Shown here: positions 5,923-8,562 of the stretch, one piece after another
How the letters are laid out: each line of letters begins with the position of its first letter
Numbering within the stretch: position 1 is the first letter of the stretch
Source of the DNA: an uncultured Collinsella sp.
GTDB lineage: Bacteria; Actinomycetota; Coriobacteriia; Coriobacteriales; Coriobacteriaceae
Assembly (NCBI GenBank): GCA_900556705.1
Contig: USPT01000040.1
Coordinates: 1 to 8,562 of the forward strand
Direction of reading: 5' to 3'
DNA: 8,562 nucleotides
Made by a program: the position numbers and the translations under genes
The notes under the pieces: generated by a model
Seen by the model: only the letters and a program-made list of their open reading frames with translations
Database searches by the model: none
Told to the model about the DNA's origin: nothing

Positions 5923-5993
5923 TCGTTTGCCGGCGTCGGCGATCATCGCGTGCGTGCGTGGCCCACATCCGCGCCCGAACGGGCACAAGGGTG

Positions 5994-6010
5994 CTTAAGG
6001 CCGACTTAAT
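5994..6010 (+). promoter_or_regulatory. Candidate response-regulator site: CTTAA direct repeat with 11-bp period
   Basis: CTTAA occurs at 5994-5998 and again at 6005-6009, exactly 11 bases apart. OmpR/PhoB-family regulators typically bind tandem half-sites with this period. The site lies in the divergent dacA-vanR intergenic region, just upstream of the likely vanR core promoter. Binding by the neighbouring VanR-like protein is inferred only from spacing and position. Confidence 0.35.
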
Positions 6011-6025
6011 CACCCACGCTTGTTG

Positions 6026-6054
6026 TGTGTAACGGGCGCCCCCTCGGGCATAAT
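6026..6054 (+). promoter_or_regulatory. Candidate promoter of the vanR-like gene
   Basis: CATAAT (6049-6054) matches five of six bases of the -10 consensus. TGTGTA (6026-6031), 17 bases upstream, is a weak -35. A weak -35 with repeats just upstream fits activation by the response regulator itself. Confidence 0.4.
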
Positions 6055-6074
6055 GGAGCGCGAGAGGAGCACGC

Positions 6075-6770
6075 ATGAACGAGCGCATTTTGGTAGTTGA
6101 TGACGAAAAGGCCATCGCCGACTTGGTTGGTATCTACCTTACAAAAGAGGGCTTTGATGTCCAGATTGCCTATAGCGGGGCCGATGCTGCCAAGGCAATC
6201 TTGGAGCAGGAGTTCGATCTGGCGCTGCTGGATGTCATGCTGCCCGATATCGATGGCTTTGAGCTGCTGCGTACGATCCGTTCCAGCCATACCTATCCTG
6301 TGATCATGCTGACGGCGCGCGATGCCCAGCAAGACAAGATCGAGGGCCTTTCGCTTGGTGCGGACGATTACGTGGTTAAGCCGTTCCGCCCGCTGGAGCT
6401 CATCGCGCGTGTGCACGCTCAGCTTCGCCGCTACACCAGCTACGGTAGCCGTGCGCAGGCGGCCGAGTCGCCGACCATTCAGCTCGACGGCTTGGAGATC
6501 AACCGCGATGCTCGTTCCGTAACGGTGGACGGTTCACCGGTACGCCTCACACCCACCGAGTATTCAATCTTGCTGTATCTGGTCGAGCATCGCGGCAGCG
6601 TGGTGGCCGTGGAGGACCTGTTCCGCGCGGTATGGAACGAGGACTTTATGCCCGGCTCCAACAATACGGTGATGGTGCACATTCGCCACTTGCGCGAAAA
6701 GATCGGCGACGACGCACAAAAGCCGCGCTTTATCAAAAACGTCTGGGGCGTCGGCTACATCATCGAATAA
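6075..6770 (+). CDS. vanR: VanR-like OmpR/PhoB-family response regulator (231 aa)
   Basis: This is a DNA-binding transcription factor switched by phosphorylation. The receiver domain (about 1-118) has the acidic pocket D9 and D10, phospho-acceptor D53 (LLDVMLP), T80 and K102 (KPF). The winged-helix output domain (about 133-231) has the recognition-helix region NNTVMVHIRHLREKI and ends in the family signature VWGVGY. Several stretches closely match enterococcal VanR as I recall it: TYPVIMLT, GADDYVVKPFRPLELIARV, LTPTEYSIL and SNNTVMVHIRHLREK. The start at ATG 6075 is supported by AGAGGAG at 6063-6069. The kinase gene follows after 26 bases. No vanH, vanA/B ligase or vanX homologue is visible, so the symbol describes family resemblance only and not a resistance phenotype. 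Its likely targets are its own promoter and the divergent carboxypeptidase gene. Confidence 0.92.
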   Translation: MNERILVVDDEKAIADLVGIYLTKEGFDVQIAYSGADAAKAILEQEFDLALLDVMLPDIDGFELLRTIRSSHTYPVIMLTARDAQQDKIEGLSLGADDYVVKPFRPLELIARVHAQLRRYTSYGSRAQAAESPTIQLDGLEINRDARSVTVDGSPVRLTPTEYSILLYLVEHRGSVVAVEDLFRAVWNEDFMPGSNNTVMVHIRHLREKIGDDAQKPRFIKNVWGVGYIIE

Positions 6771-6796
6771 CGCTTTTCGCTTGTGAGGATCTTGAT

Positions 6797-8035
6797 ATGA
6801 CAAAAGACGATAGGCAAGCGTTCGAGGTGCCCGATCGACTCTTTGAATACGTGAGGTCAGTCGTCGACAACCGCGCGCTTGCAACGGTGCTGCTCTTTTT
6901 GCTGAGCCTGCTGCTGATTGGCATCGATAACATCGTTGGAATCTTGGCGGTGCTGCTTGTTGGCTTTTTGCTGATCGATCGATTTGAGATCGTGTGCCGC
7001 TGCGTGGTGATTGGCGGCGCCGCGTGGGCCATGACGTTGGCGATTGGCGCCATGGCGCTCGGCGGCATCGAAGGCCCGGTGCTGTTCGATGCCGGCTTTG
7101 TATTCAACATGCTTGGCTTTGTGCTGGCGCTTGCCGCGTGCGTGCTGTTCTTGTGTGGCCGCGCCCTGTACTACCAGGGCTACGAGCAGGGCGAGCAGCA
7201 TGCCGATTGTGTGCTGGCCGCTCGTATTCAAGATCGCCTGATCGATCACCCCGACACCTGGGATAACATCGACGGCGACTTCTTGGAGGTCGAGGGCGCC
7301 CTTAACCGCGTGCGTGACCGTGAGCGCAAGGTGCAGCAAGCTCTGCGTGACGAGTCGCATCGCAAGGACGATTTGGTCACGTACTTGGCACATGACCTAC
7401 GCACCCCGCTTGCCAGTGTGGTGGGCTATCTTTCGCTGCTGCAAGAGGCTCCCGAGCTGCCGGTTGAGCAACGTGCGCACTTTACGGGCGTGGCGCTCGA
7501 CAAGGCGCACCGGCTCGATACGCTCATCGAAGAGTTCTTCGATATCACGCGCTTTGACTTCCACGATATCGTGCTCACGCGCGGCTATGTTGATCTGGGG
7601 TTGCTGCTGGCTCAGGTGGCTGACGAGTTCTATCCCATCCTCAACGAGCAGCATAAGGAAGCCCAAGTTGATATTCGCGAGGACCTGACGGTGCTCGTGG
7701 ATGGCGACAAAATGGCTCGCGTGTTCAACAACATCATGAAAAACGCTATTGCCTATAGCTATGAGGGCTCGACCATCACGATCGAGGCCAGACGCCGGGA
7801 CGGCGGTGGCGTGCGCGTGCGCTTTATCAATCAGGGCGATCCCATCCCTGAGGCAAAGCTCAAGGTGATCTTTGAGAAGTTCTATCGCCTGGATGCGGCG
7901 CGTGCGACCAATCGCGGTGGTGCCGGTCTGGGCCTTGCTATTGCCAAGGAGATCATCGCGGCACACGGCGGTACCGTTGCATGTGAATCGACGCCCGAAC
8001 ACACGATATTCACCATCGAGCTGCCCGCCGTATAG
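6797..8035 (+). CDS. vanS: VanS-like membrane sensor histidine kinase (412 aa)
   Basis: This is the partner kinase of the upstream response regulator. ATG 6797 is chosen because TGAGGA (6784-6789) precedes it by 7 bases; an in-frame extension to 6632 would overlap the regulator gene for about 140 bases. Four hydrophobic segments are visible, at about 28-43, 46-60, 69-88 and 101-121. The extracytoplasmic loops are very short, so it probably senses within or near the membrane rather than with an external domain. A charged linker leads to the dimerisation domain with the H-box LAHDLRTP (phospho-accepting H199), the N-box NNIMKNA (N312, N316), the G1 region INQGDPIP (345-351), and the G2 box GGAGLGLA (374-381). 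In G1 the usual Asp is Asn, which as I recall also occurs in VanS. The catalytic half closely resembles VanS (YLAHDLRTPL..VGYLSLL, ALDKAHRLD, EFFDITRF). The signal it detects is unknown. Confidence 0.92.
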   Translation: MTKDDRQAFEVPDRLFEYVRSVVDNRALATVLLFLLSLLLIGIDNIVGILAVLLVGFLLIDRFEIVCRCVVIGGAAWAMTLAIGAMALGGIEGPVLFDAGFVFNMLGFVLALAACVLFLCGRALYYQGYEQGEQHADCVLAARIQDRLIDHPDTWDNIDGDFLEVEGALNRVRDRERKVQQALRDESHRKDDLVTYLAHDLRTPLASVVGYLSLLQEAPELPVEQRAHFTGVALDKAHRLDTLIEEFFDITRFDFHDIVLTRGYVDLGLLLAQVADEFYPILNEQHKEAQVDIREDLTVLVDGDKMARVFNNIMKNAIAYSYEGSTITIEARRRDGGGVRVRFINQGDPIPEAKLKVIFEKFYRLDAARATNRGGAGLGLAIAKEIIAAHGGTVACESTPEHTIFTIELPAV

Positions 8036-8056
8036 CCAGCGTGCCCTTACAAACAC

Positions 8057-8083
8057 TTGACAATGCGCTCACGTGCATATGAG
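8057..8083 (+). promoter_or_regulatory. Candidate promoter of pstB
   Basis: A perfect -35 (TTGACA, 8057-8062) lies 22 bases after the kinase stop codon. The best -10 is TATGAG (8078-8083), four of six bases, at a short 15-base spacing. This suggests pstB can be transcribed on its own and not only by read-through from vanS. Confidence 0.4.
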
Positions 8084-8097
8084 CCGCGATTTCTACT

Positions 8098-8123
8098 ATC
8101 GATACTGCTGAATTGATATCGAT
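8098..8123. repeat. 7-bp inverted repeat ATCGATA/TATCGAT in the pstB leader
   Basis: ATCGATA (8098-8104) is the reverse complement of TATCGAT (8117-8123), with a 12-base spacer. The second arm ends 2 bases before the GGAGG ribosome binding site (8126-8130). It could be an operator, or a weak hairpin near the ribosome binding site. It does not match a recognisable Pho box. Confidence 0.4.
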
Positions 8124-8138
8124 GTGGAGGTATGCGGT

Positions 8139-8562
8139 ATGACGGCTGCTGCGGCTGTGGAGCCCACGGAGCTTGAAGAACTCATGGAAGCGCAGGCCGA
8201 GGCCGCGCACGAGCGCGAGGTTGGGGATGCGACTCGCCCCACGGCAGAGGATCTTGCCGCCTCGCCGACGCGCATCGACGTCGAGGGCCTCGACCTGTTC
8301 TATGGCGACCATCATGCGCTCAAGGACGTGAATATCAAGATCCGCGACAAGCAGATCACCTCGTTTATCGGGCCTTCGGGCTGCGGAAAGTCCACGTTGC
8401 TGCGCTGCTTTAACCGCATGAACGACGGCATCAAGGATTGCCGCATCGAGGGCAAGATTGCGCTCGATGGTCAAGATATCCTGGGCGACTACGACATCTG
8501 CCGCCTTCGCCAGCGCGTGGGCATGGTGTTCCAGCGCCCCAACCCGTTTCCCATGAGCATCT
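8139..8562 (+). CDS. pstB: Phosphate ABC transporter ATPase PstB, N-terminal part (cut by window end)
   Basis: PstB is the cytosolic ATPase that drives high-affinity phosphate uptake through PstC and PstA. The 141 complete codons show [14 protein letters not shown], Walker [10 protein letters not shown] at 78-86, and the Q-loop region [15 protein letters not shown] (Q132), the last being diagnostic of PstB. The ABC signature, Walker B and H-loop lie beyond the window. ATG 8139 is supported by GGAGG at 8126-8130; the ATG at 8132 is out of frame and too close to it. The first 43 residues are Ala- and Glu-rich and have no counterpart in typical PstB (E. coli Walker A starts about 35 residues earlier). 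A later start at M16 is possible but has a poorer ribosome site. pstS, pstC and pstA are not immediately upstream, which is unusual because they normally precede pstB. Confidence 0.94.
   Translation, partial: MTAAAAVEPTELEELMEAQAEAAHEREVGDATRPTAEDLAASPTRIDVEGLDLFYGDHHALKDVNIKIRDKQITSFIGPSGCGKSTLLRCFNRMNDGIKDCRIEGKIALDGQDILGDYDICRLRQRVGMVFQRPNPFPMSI

Noticed and set aside
6632..6796. Extended start of the histidine kinase overlapping the response regulator
   Set aside because: The extension is in another frame of the regulator gene and lacks family resemblance; ATG 6797 has a good ribosome site.
4537..8035. Vancomycin resistance cluster
   Set aside because: Only the regulators resemble van genes. 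No D-Ala-D-Lac/Ser ligase, dehydrogenase, VanX or VanT is visible, and the carboxypeptidase is an S11 enzyme and not VanY.

Overview
The window looks like chromosomal DNA from a moderately GC-rich actinobacterium. My best guess is the class Coriobacteriia (Collinsella or a relative). I infer this from overall base composition, many GCG/GCC/CGC codons, GTG starts, and the combination of a VanRS-type two-component system, a PBP5-type carboxypeptidase and a pst gene. No ribosomal marker is present to confirm it.

Layout, left to right. Bases 1-33 are the 3' end of a tRNA cut by the window edge, followed by a strong intrinsic terminator. A GTG-started gene (208-2649, +) encodes an 813-residue soluble protein of unknown function with TPR-like helical repeats near its C-terminus. 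A 321-base AT-richer gap (2650-2970) holds three repeat families, including six evenly phased TGYTAAA repeats just upstream of a solitary AAA+ ATPase with a C-terminal winged-helix-like end (2971-4053, +). Next comes tRNA-Ser(GCU) (4122-4212, +) with its own promoter and terminator. Downstream of it, the tRNA 3' end, its terminator and an inverted copy of the T-arm are repeated once about 191 bp further on. The two copies bracket a roughly 100-base stretch packed with hairpins, one of them GAAA-capped. This is the most unusual part of the window.

The right half is about the cell envelope and phosphate. A secreted serine D-Ala-D-Ala carboxypeptidase (4537-5877, -) is divergent from a VanR-like response regulator (6075-6770, +) and a VanS-like histidine kinase (6797-8035, +). 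The window ends inside pstB (8139 onward, +), the ATPase of the phosphate ABC transporter, which has an unusually long N-terminus.

Working together: VanR and VanS form a tight two-gene unit. Their divergent neighbour removes the terminal D-Ala of peptidoglycan stem peptides, so control of cell-wall trimming by this system is a reasonable inference. No vanHAX-type resistance genes are present, so nothing here shows vancomycin resistance. pstB has its own candidate promoter, and whether VanRS also acts on it is open.
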